From Glycomyces artemisiae (lineage in GTDB: Bacteria; Actinomycetota; Actinomycetes; Mycobacteriales; Micromonosporaceae): a stretch of DNA of 64,000 bases. The DNA lies in NCBI RefSeq assembly GCF_003002955.1, contig NZ_PVTJ01000003.1, forward strand, positions 496,001-560,000. Direction: 5' to 3'. Below are positions 50,620 through 58,785 of the stretch, in pieces. Position numbers and translations under genes: made by a program. Every line of letters begins with the position of its first letter. Position 1 is the first letter of the stretch. The notes beneath the pieces were generated by a model. That model was not told the origin of the DNA. It was given only the letters and a program-made list of their open reading frames with translations, and searched no databases.

Positions 50620-50664
50620 ACGTCTGTTGGGTCCCACTGCGTCGCAGTGGGACCCAACAGACGT
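50620..50664. terminator. Very long perfect hairpin after the cellulase gene
   Basis: Two 22-bp arms (50620-50641 and 50643-50664) are exact complements around a single T. It lies between convergent genes and should terminate both, or extrude as a cruciform. Confidence 0.82.
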
Positions 50665-50692
50665 CCACATCGAACCAGTATTCCGGCGCCGT

Positions 50693-51277
50693 TCAGCCTT
50701 CGGGCCGCCACGCCGGGTCGCGGCCGATGAACGCCACCAGCTTGTCCTGCGGGGAGGCGTCGTCGGGGACGGGCACGGCCGGGCCGAACTGGCCGCTGTC
50801 GCGGAGCAGCTGCTCGATCGGCTTCATGCCTTCCAATGCGGCACGGCAGCGCTCCTCGCCCAGGTCGGGTTCGCGGCCGAGCGCTTTGGCGAGGTCCCAG
50901 GAGTGCGCCCAGATGTCGGCCGTGTAGAACTGGTCGATCGCCTCGTCGACGGGCTTGTCGCCGGTGTTCGGGTTGCTGAGCACCCGCCCGGCGGGGTCGT
51001 CGAGGATCGATTGGATGTCGGCGACGTGGCGCTTCCAGGCGGCGGGCGGGTCGGCGTCGACGTCCAAGGGCTCCAGGTCGATCCCCGCCCCTTTGAGGAA
51101 GTCGCGCGGCCATTCGACCAGGTGCTTCACGACGTCCAGGGCCGTCCACTCGGGGACCGGGCTGGGTCGCGACCAGTCGTCGGCGCTCGCGCCTTCCACG
51201 AGTGCGGTGATGCGGGCGGCGTCGCGGGCGTGCCGCCCGGCGGGGCCGTCGGGTGCGCCGGTTCCGTGCTGCGCCAT
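50693..51277 (-). CDS. TIGR03086-type DinB-like metal-binding protein
   Basis: A 194-residue protein of the maleylpyruvate-isomerase/DinB fold. SRPSPVPEWTALDVVKHLVEWPRDFL holds the conserved His of the N-terminal helix; DQFYTADIWAHSWDLAKALGREP is the diagnostic C-terminal signature with the metal-site His. ATG at 51277 begins 4 bp after the SRPBCC gene stop, so it is the third gene of the ArsR-SRPBCC operon. Possible thiol-dependent detoxification role; no substrate known. Confidence 0.83.
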   Translation of the reverse strand: MAQHGTGAPDGPAGRHARDAARITALVEGASADDWSRPSPVPEWTALDVVKHLVEWPRDFLKGAGIDLEPLDVDADPPAAWKRHVADIQSILDDPAGRVLSNPNTGDKPVDEAIDQFYTADIWAHSWDLAKALGREPDLGEERCRAALEGMKPIEQLLRDSGQFGPAVPVPDDASPQDKLVAFIGRDPAWRPEG

Positions 51278-51281
51278 CGGT

Positions 51282-51764
51282 CTACGCCGCTTCCTTCGCC
51301 AGGAGCTCATCGAGTTTCTCGAAGCCCTCGTTGACGCCGACGTCCATGCCGCTCGCGAGCATGCCGTCGCGGGTCGCGAAGTCCTGCGTCACGCTCAGCA
51401 CCCGCAACCGCGTGCGACCGCCTTCGATCGGCTCGAAGGTCATCGTCTCAAGGAAGACGCTGTCGGGTTCGCCTTCGTAGGTGAACGTCCAGACGATCCG
51501 CTCGTTCGGGCGGACCTCGTGGAAGCTGCCGAAGAAGGCGTGCGCCTCGCCTCCGCTCTCGCCGCCGAACGCCCACTCGCCGCCCGTGCGGGCGTCCCAG
51601 CGGGTGATCTTCGTGTTCGACTCGCGGGGCCCGGTCCACTGGGCGTAGAGGTCGGGGTCGACGTGGGCCTGGAAGACGCGTTCCGGCGTCGCGTCGAACT
51701 CGCGGATGATCTCGATCGTGGGGACTTCGGCGTCCGCCTTGATCTCGGTTTCGTGCTCGGTCAT
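51282..51764 (-). CDS. SRPBCC (AHSA1-like) protein
   Basis: A 160-residue START-like ligand-binding protein. IIREFDATPERVFQAHVDPDLYAQWTGP and the C-terminal GMLASGMDVGVNEGFEKLDELL are classic AHSA1/SRPBCC ends. It is coupled to the ArsR gene through an ATGA overlap. Such ArsR-SRPBCC pairs are common in actinobacteria; the SRPBCC protein is thought to bind a hydrophobic ligand. Confidence 0.88.
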   Translation of the reverse strand: MTEHETEIKADAEVPTIEIIREFDATPERVFQAHVDPDLYAQWTGPRESNTKITRWDARTGGEWAFGGESGGEAHAFFGSFHEVRPNERIVWTFTYEGEPDSVFLETMTFEPIEGGRTRLRVLSVTQDFATRDGMLASGMDVGVNEGFEKLDELLAKEAA

Positions 51765-52129
51765 GATTCCTGCTCCTCGGCTGGTCGCCGGTCCCCGTCG
51801 TCCTGGGCCGTGCGGGCCAGGAGGGCGTCGAGGCGGCGGTAGCGTTCCTCTGCTTCGCGGCGATAGCGCTCGATCCACTCCGTCATCGGGTCGAATGCCT
51901 CCCTGTTCAGGTGGACGGGCCGGCGCTGGGCGTCCTTGCTGCGGGTCACCAGGCCGGCTTCTTCGAGCACTTTCACATGCTTGGAGATCGCCTGGAAGCT
52001 CACGTCGTACGGCTCGGCGAGCTCCCCCACGGTCGCGTCCGAGACCGACAGCCGGGCGACGATGCCGCGGCGGGTCGGATCGGCGAGCGCCGCGAAGGCC
52101 CGGTCGAGCTGCTGCGTACTGTCACCCAC
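51761..52129 (-). CDS. ArsR-family regulator paired with SRPBCC
   Basis: A 122-residue winged-helix repressor starting with GTG. The helix-turn-helix reads ATVGELAEPYDVSFQAISKHVKVLEEAGLV; no metal-binding cysteines are present, so it belongs to the non-metal ArsR group. Two TCAAC-N6-GTTGA operators lie in its promoter, implying autorepression of the three-gene operon. Confidence 0.9.
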   Translation of the reverse strand: MGDSTQQLDRAFAALADPTRRGIVARLSVSDATVGELAEPYDVSFQAISKHVKVLEEAGLVTRSKDAQRRPVHLNREAFDPMTEWIERYRREAEERYRRLDALLARTAQDDGDRRPAEEQES

Positions 52130-52138
52130 GGATTGTCC

Positions 52139-52200
52139 TCAACTCATTGGTTGAATACAACGGTAGACCGGGGGTCGGTCATTGTCAACCCATCAGTTGA
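52139..52200 (-). promoter_or_regulatory. Promoter with two ArsR operators
   Basis: TCAAC-N6-GTTGA occurs twice (52139-52154 and 52185-52200). Between and over them lie a -35 TTGACA (52188-52183) and a -10 TACCGT (52165-52160) with a 17-bp spacer. Confidence 0.8.
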
Positions 52201-52239
52201 ATAAGCACCCGCTGCTCCTGTCTGCGGCGAGGACGCCCC

Positions 52240-52935
52240 TCACCTCCACCGCAGTGGCCCCGGCCTACGAGGCGGCTCCTCGGTATCTAACTCCCGGCTC
52301 TGCGCAAGGTCGAACGCGTCGAGGGAGGGCAGCGGCAGGCGCGCCAGCTCCTTCGCCTCACGGGCGGGGACGCCGAGCATCCGCAGCAGGTCCTCGGCCA
52401 CCTGATCCGCTGCGGCCGCGTCGTCGCGTTCGGGACGGTCGTGCAGGAGCTGCGCGAGCGACAACGCGGCCCCTGCCGTGACCACGAGGGCCAGTTCGGG
52501 GTCGGCGACGGTGAAGCGCCCCTCGTCGATCCCGCGCCCGATCGCCTCCCGCGCCCGCGGCGCGAGGCCCTTGATCGGCCCGGTCAGCGAGAGCCCGTGG
52601 TGCAGCAGGACCTTGCTCAGTTCGGGGTGGCGCCGGTGCAGGCGGCCGGTGAGCCGGAAGCTCTGCGCGAAGGCCGCGGCCGGGTCGTCCAGTCCGCCGC
52701 TGAGCCGGTCCAGCGCCTCCCCGAAGACGGTCAGCGCGTCCTCGACCGCGGCCTGGAACAGTTCGTCCTTGCTCGCGAAGTGGTTGTAGAACGAGCCCAT
52801 GCCGACATCCGCGGCCTGCGTGATCTCCAGGATCGGCGCATTGGTCCGGCCCTCGGCGATGAAGGTGCGGGCGGCGCCCAGCAGCGCGGCACGCGTCCGC
52901 GCCTTGCGCCGCTCCAGGCGGTTCACTTCGCTCAC
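52240..52935 (-). CDS. TetR-family regulator of the MMPL/YhgE pair
   Basis: A 231-residue repressor. GTG at 52935 follows GGAGGAG; the frame runs further upstream without a better start. The helix-turn-helix is ILEITQAADVGMGSFYNHFASKDELF, followed by a helical ligand domain. It is divergent from the MMPL operon, with ACAA/TTGT inverted repeats between them, and probably represses both directions. Ligand unknown, perhaps a lipid or hydrophobic toxin. Confidence 0.86.
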   Translation of the reverse strand: MSEVNRLERRKARTRAALLGAARTFIAEGRTNAPILEITQAADVGMGSFYNHFASKDELFQAAVEDALTVFGEALDRLSGGLDDPAAAFAQSFRLTGRLHRRHPELSKVLLHHGLSLTGPIKGLAPRAREAIGRGIDEGRFTVADPELALVVTAGAALSLAQLLHDRPERDDAAAADQVAEDLLRMLGVPAREAKELARLPLPSLDAFDLAQSRELDTEEPPRRPGPLRWR

Positions 52936-52996
52936 GGCTCCTCCTTCGCATGGACCCGAACATCCTAGCGGCTCGTTCAATGCTGAGGAAATCGTC

Positions 52997-53052
52997 ACAA
53001 CATCTTGTCTGATCCTAACCTCATGAATGAAGATTTCGTCAGAACAAGTTGT
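52997..53052. promoter_or_regulatory. Candidate TetR operators
   Basis: ACAACATCTTGT (52997-53008) and ACAAGTTGT (53044-53052) share ACAA/TTGT arms; the flanks CACAAC and GTTGTG also form a larger inverted repeat across the gap. Confidence 0.5.
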
Positions 53053-53150
53053 GGAGCCCGTGATGAACCCGCCTGGATTGACGAACAAGTCAGGATCTTT
53101 CGCCCCGGTCGCCTCTACGATGACCGTTGAGTCCGAAATGGGGGGTGGGC

Positions 53151-55850
53151 ATGTCCTCGGTGCTCTATAGGCTCGGACGCGCCTGCGCCCGCGCTCGCTG
53201 GCTCGTGATCGCCCTCTGGGTCGGCGCGCTCGTCGTCGCGGGCGGGTCGGCCGCCCTGTTCAACCAGGGCACCGACGACACGTTCGCGATCCCCGGGTCG
53301 GAGTCGCAGGACGCCCTCGACTACCTCGGCCGCGTCTTCCCCGAGTTCAGCGGCACCTCGGCGAGCCTCGTCCTCACCGTCCCGGACGGGGAGTCGGTGC
53401 GCACCGACGCCGCTGAGGCGGCCACCGCCGACGCCGTCGACCGCATCGGGAAGCTCGACCAGGTCGCCGCGGTCTCGGACCCGTTCGGCTCCGACGTCTC
53501 CGGCGCGGTCGCCGAGGACGGCGAAGCCGCGGTCGTCGCAGTGCTCCTCACCGTCGACCAGGCTGACGTCACCGACGCCACCAAGGACGACCTCACCGCG
53601 ATCGCGAACGACCTCGCCGCGGCCGTCGGCGAGGACGCCGTGGTCTACACCGGCGGCGACGCGTTCGCCGACAACATCCCGCACCTCAGCCCGACAGAAG
53701 GCATCGGCCTCGTCGTCGCGCTGGTGGTGCTGCTGCTCATGTTCCGGTCGATCCTGGCCGCGCTCATGCCGCTGCTGACGGCCGTCCTCGGCGTCGGCAT
53801 CGCCGTGGGCCTCGTCCTGCTCGCCACGGTCCTCGTCCCGATCTCCTCGACCGCGCCGATGCTCGCGGTCATGATCGGCCTGGCCGTCGGCATCGACTAC
53901 GCCCTGTTCCTGCTCTCGCGCCACCGCGACCAGCTCGGCGAGGGCCTGGAGGTCGAGGAGTCGGTCGCCCGCGCCACGGCCACCGCCGGATCGGCCGTCA
54001 TCTTCGCGGGCCTGACCGTCGTCATCGCGCTGCTGGGCCTGTTCGTCGCGGGCATCCCGTTCCTGACGACGATGGGCGTCGCCGCGGCCGTCGCGGTCGC
54101 GATCGCCGTGGCCGTCGCGATCACGCTGGTCCCGGCGCTGCTGACCGTCGCCGGGGAGCGGATGCGGCCGCGCAGGCCCAAGCGGCGCAAGCGGGCCCGG
54201 CGGAAGCCGCAGATCGCGCTCGCGTGGGTCCGCACCGTCACCAAGGCCCCGGTCGTCACCATCGCGGTGGTCGTGATCGGTCTCGCCGTCGCCGCGGTCC
54301 CCGCGATGCAGCTGCGGCTCGCCCTGCCCGACAACGGGGACGCCGCGGAGGGCACCGACGCGAAGGTCACCTACGACGTCATCGCCGACCACTTCGGGCC
54401 CGGCTACAACGGGCCGCTCATCGTCACCGCCGACATCATCACCTCGACCGACCCGGTCGGCCTCGTCGACGACCTCGCCGAATACATCCGCGGCATGGAC
54501 GGCGTCGCCTCCGTGCCCCTCGCGACCCCGAACCAGAAGGGCGACACCGGAATCATCCAGGTGATCCCCGAGACCGGCCCCGACGCGGCCGAGACCGAGG
54601 ACCTCGTCGCGGCCCTGCGCGACAAGGAAGGCTACTTCCTCGACCACTACGGGACGCAGACCGCGGTCACCGGCCTGACCGCGGTCGGCATCGACGTCTC
54701 CGCGCAGCTCGGCTCCGCACTGCTCCCGTTCGGCGTCCTCGTCGTCGGCCTCTCGCTCGTGCTGCTGGCCATGGTGTTCCGCTCGATCTGGGTCCCCGTC
54801 AAGGCCACCGCCGGGTACCTGCTGTCGGTGGGCGCGGCGTTCGGCGCCACCTCGTTCGTGTTCGTCGAGGGCCACGGCGCCGACGCGCTGCACGTCGCCG
54901 GGGTCGGCTCGGTCATCTCCTTCCTGCCGATCATCCTCATGGGCGTCCTGTTCGGACTCGCCATGGACTACGAGGTCTTCCTCGTCTCGCGCATCCGCGA
55001 AGACTATGTGCACCACGGCGACCCGCACCATGCCATCGAGACCGGGTTCGTCTCGGCCTCGCGTGTGGTCACCGCCGCCGCGGTCATCATGTTCGGCGTC
55101 TTCGCCGCGTTCGTGCCCGACGGGTCGGCGACGATCAAACCGATCGCGTTCAGCCTCGCCGTCGGCGTGTTCGTCGACGCGTTCCTCGTGCGCATGACCC
55201 TCGTCCCCGCCGTCCTCGCGCTCCTGGGCCACCGCGCCTGGGGACTCCCGCCGAAACTCGACCGGGCGCTGCCGGTGTTCGACGCCGAAGGCGACGCGCT
55301 CGTCCACGAGCTGCGCCTCGCCGACTGGCCCGAGCCCGGCGCCGACGACGCCGTGGCCGCCCGCGACCTCCGCATCGAGGACGACCGCGGCCGCGCCGTC
55401 CTCGACGGCACCGACATCCGGCTGCCGCGGGGAGGGACGCTCGTGGTCGACGGCGCCGGCGCGGTCGGCAAGACCGCGCTCCTGATGGCCCTCGCCGGAC
55501 GCGTCCCTTCCATCAAGGGCGACTTGAAAGTCCTCGGCCGCGTCCTCCCCCAGCACGCCCGCGCCCTGCGCCGCGAGGTCGAGATCGTCGCCTGCCGCAA
55601 CACCCCCGACCCCGCCGCGCGCATCAGCACCGCAATCGGGGACGGCGTGCGCCTGGTCCTGCTCGACGACGTCGACCTCGTCCTGCGCACCGACGCCCGC
55701 GACGCCCTCCGCGCGCTCATCGCCGACCGGCGCGCCCCCGACGGCGAAAGCGTCGCCTACGTCCTGGCGTGCCAGGACACCGACCGCATCCGCGACCTGC
55801 TCCCACCGAGCGCCCTGCCGCTCGCCCTCAACACCGTCGAGGTGGCCTGA
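53151..55850 (+). CDS. MMPL/RND-type transporter fused to a C-terminal nucleotide-binding domain
   Basis: An 899-residue membrane protein. ATG at 53151 is preferred to a TTG at 53127. Two RND-like halves each have one helix, an extracytoplasmic loop and a cluster of helices with the MMPL motifs GLAVGIDYALFLLSRHRDQL and GLAMDYEVFLVSRIREDY. After the last helix a cytoplasmic extension of about 190 residues carries Walker A (GAGAVGKT, 768-775) and a Walker-B-like LVLLDDVD (about 835-842), as in ABC-type ATPases but without a visible LSGGQ signature. It overlaps the YhgE gene by one base. Function probably lipid or large amphiphile export. Confidence 0.87.
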   Translation: MSSVLYRLGRACARARWLVIALWVGALVVAGGSAALFNQGTDDTFAIPGSESQDALDYLGRVFPEFSGTSASLVLTVPDGESVRTDAAEAATADAVDRIGKLDQVAAVSDPFGSDVSGAVAEDGEAAVVAVLLTVDQADVTDATKDDLTAIANDLAAAVGEDAVVYTGGDAFADNIPHLSPTEGIGLVVALVVLLLMFRSILAALMPLLTAVLGVGIAVGLVLLATVLVPISSTAPMLAVMIGLAVGIDYALFLLSRHRDQLGEGLEVEESVARATATAGSAVIFAGLTVVIALLGLFVAGIPFLTTMGVAAAVAVAIAVAVAITLVPALLTVAGERMRPRRPKRRKRARRKPQIALAWVRTVTKAPVVTIAVVVIGLAVAAVPAMQLRLALPDNGDAAEGTDAKVTYDVIADHFGPGYNGPLIVTADIITSTDPVGLVDDLAEYIRGMDGVASVPLATPNQKGDTGIIQVIPETGPDAAETEDLVAALRDKEGYFLDHYGTQTAVTGLTAVGIDVSAQLGSALLPFGVLVVGLSLVLLAMVFRSIWVPVKATAGYLLSVGAAFGATSFVFVEGHGADALHVAGVGSVISFLPIILMGVLFGLAMDYEVFLVSRIREDYVHHGDPHHAIETGFVSASRVVTAAAVIMFGVFAAFVPDGSATIKPIAFSLAVGVFVDAFLVRMTLVPAVLALLGHRAWGLPPKLDRALPVFDAEGDALVHELRLADWPEPGADDAVAARDLRIEDDRGRAVLDGTDIRLPRGGTLVVDGAGAVGKTALLMALAGRVPSIKGDLKVLGRVLPQHARALRREVEIVACRNTPDPAARISTAIGDGVRLVLLDDVDLVLRTDARDALRALIADRRAPDGESVAYVLACQDTDRIRDLLPPSALPLALNTVEVA

Positions 55851-57856
55851 TGTTCAAGCCGTTCAACAATTCCGCCCGCGCCGGGGCCTCCGGACCGCTC
55901 ACCTGGCGCACCTGGGCCGGGCTCATCCTCATCCCCGTCCTCGCCATGGGCCTGCTCACCTGGGCCCTGTGGAACCCCGACGCCGACCACGGCACCGCCA
56001 CCGCCGCCGTCGTCAACCTCGACGACCCCGTCACCGTCGACGGCCAGACGATCCCGCTCGGCCGCGAGCTCGCCGGCGACCTCACCGATGCGGACGACTC
56101 CGCATACACGTGGGTCCTCACCGACGCCGACGACGCCGCCTCCGGGCTCGCCGACGGCACCTACACCGCGGTCGTCACCATCCCGAAGGACTTCTCCGCG
56201 AAAGGCACCTCGGCCGCCACGGCCACCGAGGCATCCGGGAACCCGGCCGACGCGGCGAGAGCCGTCCTCGACATCGAGACCTCGAACGCCGCGGGCGCGG
56301 CCGACCCGGCGCTGTCCGAGGACGTCGCCCTCGCCACCCAGCGCACCCTCGACGGGCAGGTCGTCGAGACCTACCTCGACAACGTCTACGTCTCCTTCAA
56401 CACCGTCCACGACCAGCTCGCCGACGCGGCCGACGGCGCGGCCGAACTCGCCGACGGCACCTCCCGGCTCGCCGACGGCGCGGCCGAACTCTCCACGGCC
56501 GCAGGCGAACTCGCCACCGGCGCCGACACCCTCGCCGACGCCACCGCCCAACTTGAGACCGGCGCCGCCGGCCTCGCCTCGGGCCTGGGCGAGCTCGACG
56601 ACGCCGCCGCCGACCTGCCCTCCGCCACCCGGCGGCTCGCCGACGGCGCCGAGCAGGTCGCCCAAGGCAACGAAGCGCTCGCCGCCGAGGTCGTCCCGCT
56701 CGCGAACGAGATCATCGACGCCATCGACGCCCTGCCCTCCGCCGCGGACGCCGCCGCCGAGTTCCAGGACCTCGCCGCCGACTGCACGAGCGAAGGCGGC
56801 GACGCCGACTTCTGCTCGGCCCTCCAGGACGCCGCCGACGACTTCTCGGCGGACGCGGGCGAGATCGACGGCGCCGTCGCCTCCGTGCGCGCCAAAGTGG
56901 TCGAGACCCGGGACGCCGTCGCCGCCCTCGCCGCCGGCGCCCGACAGGTCGCCGACGGCAACGAACAGCTCGCCGACCAGATGCCCGCCCTCACCTCGGG
57001 CATCGCCGACGCCGCCGACCGCGCGAACGACCTCGCGACCGGCGCCGCCCAGACCGACGACGGCGCACAGGAACTCGCCACCGGCGCCGACCAGCTCTCC
57101 GACGGCTCCGCCGAAGTCGCCTCCGGTACCGCCGACGTCGACGACGGGGCCCAAGAGCTCGCGACCGGCCTCGCCGACGGCCGCGACCAGATCCCCACCT
57201 ACACCGAATCCGAACGCGCCCACCTCTCCTCAGTGGCCGCCGACCCCACCACCGCGACGATCGACCGCACCGGCTTCGGGGAGCTCTCCATCGCCCTGTT
57301 CGCCGCGATCGCCCTGTGGGCCCTGGCCCTCGCCGTCTACCTCGTGACGGCGGCCGTGCCAGAGGACATCCTCACCTCCCGCGCACCCACCTGGCGGATC
57401 GTCCTCCAGGCCGCACTGCCCGGCGCCACCGCCGCCGCGCTCGCCGCGGCCGTGATCACCGCGATCGCCGTCCCCGTCATGGGACTCGGGATCGGGCGGG
57501 CCCTGACCTTCCTCGCCGTCGCGCTCCTCGCCGCGTTCGCGTTCACCGCGCTCAACCAGGCGCTCGTGGCGATCTTCGGCCGGGCCGGACGCCTCGCCTC
57601 CGTCGCCGTCCTCATCCTCACGATCGCCCTCGGCATCGTCTCCACCCTCCCCGGACCGCTCTACGCGCTCGTCGGCTGGATCCCCACCCACGGCGCGGTC
57701 ATCGCCCTGCGCGCGGCAGCCCTCGGCGGCTCCGGCCTCGCCACCGGCATCACCCAACTCGCCGTCTGGCTCGCCATCGGCGCGCTCGCGACCATCCTCG
57801 TCACCGACCGCCGCCGAAACCTCAGCACCAGGCACCTTCGCCTCAACCAGACCTGA
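55850..57856 (+). CDS. YhgE/Pip-family membrane protein
   Basis: A 668-residue protein with one N-terminal helix (LILIPVLAMGLLTWALW), a very long extracytoplasmic region built of repeated helical heptads (ADGAAELADGTSRLADGAAELSTAAGELATGA style), then five or six C-terminal helices of the ABC-2/YhgE type. YhgE/Pip proteins span the envelope; relatives include the phage-infection protein and components of type VII secretion or lipid export. It is translationally coupled to the MMPL-NBD gene, whose NBD could energise it. Confidence 0.88.
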   Translation: MFKPFNNSARAGASGPLTWRTWAGLILIPVLAMGLLTWALWNPDADHGTATAAVVNLDDPVTVDGQTIPLGRELAGDLTDADDSAYTWVLTDADDAASGLADGTYTAVVTIPKDFSAKGTSAATATEASGNPADAARAVLDIETSNAAGAADPALSEDVALATQRTLDGQVVETYLDNVYVSFNTVHDQLADAADGAAELADGTSRLADGAAELSTAAGELATGADTLADATAQLETGAAGLASGLGELDDAAADLPSATRRLADGAEQVAQGNEALAAEVVPLANEIIDAIDALPSAADAAAEFQDLAADCTSEGGDADFCSALQDAADDFSADAGEIDGAVASVRAKVVETRDAVAALAAGARQVADGNEQLADQMPALTSGIADAADRANDLATGAAQTDDGAQELATGADQLSDGSAEVASGTADVDDGAQELATGLADGRDQIPTYTESERAHLSSVAADPTTATIDRTGFGELSIALFAAIALWALALAVYLVTAAVPEDILTSRAPTWRIVLQAALPGATAAALAAAVITAIAVPVMGLGIGRALTFLAVALLAAFAFTALNQALVAIFGRAGRLASVAVLILTIALGIVSTLPGPLYALVGWIPTHGAVIALRAAALGGSGLATGITQLAVWLAIGALATILVTDRRRNLSTRHLRLNQT

Positions 57857-57878
57857 GCACGGCGATGAGCCGCCGCGG

Positions 57879-58673
57879 CTAGGAGAGTCCCTGGGCGGCA
57901 TAGAGCACGGCGAGGGCGAGGGCGAGCACGCCCAGGAGGTGCTGCAGAAGGCGCTCGGGCAGGCGCGGCGCGAAGGCGGCACCGAGGTAGCCGCCGGTCA
58001 GGCCGCCTAGGCCGCAGGCGATCCCGAGCGTCCAATCGGGGGCGATCTCGCCGGGGGTCGACAGGCTCATGAGCGCGAAGGCCACGCATCCGGCGATCGA
58101 GGTCGCGAACGTGGACAGCAGCGCGGCCGGGGCGACGAGGGCGATCGGCAGGCCGGCGCCCACCAGGACCGGGCTCAGCAGCGAGCCCCCGCCGATGCCG
58201 TAGACGCCGCCGACCAGGCCCGCCGCGAACGCGAACGCGACGATCGCCTTGCGGGGCAGCGAGGGCCGGACCCGCTCGCGGGTGCGTCGCGGGAGAAGGA
58301 GCCAGGCGCCCAGGGGCCCGAGGACGACGGCCGCGCAAAGCCGGAAGAGGTCGGCGTCGGCGACGAGGTGGACGCGGGCGATCGCACCGAGGACCACGCC
58401 CGGGAGCGCGCCTGCCACGAGCAGGCCCGCCAGGGGCGACCGGACGGCGCCGGTCCGGGCGTGGCGGGCGAGGGCGCCGGGTCCGGCGATCACGTTGTAC
58501 AGCAGGTTGGTCGGGGTGACGGCGGGGTTGGGGACGTGCAGGACGCTGAGCTGGACCGGCAGAAGGAAGACCGCGCCCGAGACCCCGGCCGGGGCGGTGA
58601 CGACCGAGATCGCGAGACCGGCCGCGAAGCCGAGCAGCAGGTCCGAGTCGAGCACGCCCACAATCCTACTCAC
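57879..58673 (-). CDS. TauE/SafE-family permease
   Basis: A 264-residue membrane protein with about eight helices and the paired TauE repeats (GVSGAVFLLPVQL and GIGGGSLLSPVLVGAGLP). The family exports or imports sulfite, sulfoacetate or related anions. The predicted GTG start (58673) lies inside CCTACTcactcAGTAGG (58665-58681), a possible operator; GTG at 58661 is an alternative start. Converges on the YhgE gene; no other sulfur genes are nearby. Confidence 0.87.
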   Translation of the reverse strand: MSRIVGVLDSDLLLGFAAGLAISVVTAPAGVSGAVFLLPVQLSVLHVPNPAVTPTNLLYNVIAGPGALARHARTGAVRSPLAGLLVAGALPGVVLGAIARVHLVADADLFRLCAAVVLGPLGAWLLLPRRTRERVRPSLPRKAIVAFAFAAGLVGGVYGIGGGSLLSPVLVGAGLPIALVAPAALLSTFATSIAGCVAFALMSLSTPGEIAPDWTLGIACGLGGLTGGYLGAAFAPRLPERLLQHLLGVLALALAVLYAAQGLS

Positions 58674-58785
58674 TCAGTAGGAATAGCGCAGCGGCGGCAG
58701 GCTCGGTTCGATGCCCCTCGCGGTGCACGACGGTCCCTCGCCGTCCGACCCGCCATGTCGGTCGGCATCGCCACCGGGTCCGCCG

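Noticed and set aside
53115..55556. Open frame of 813 codons antisense to the MMPL gene
   Set aside because: Asp/Arg/Glu/Gly-rich shadow without domain; MMPL motifs on the other strand are conserved.
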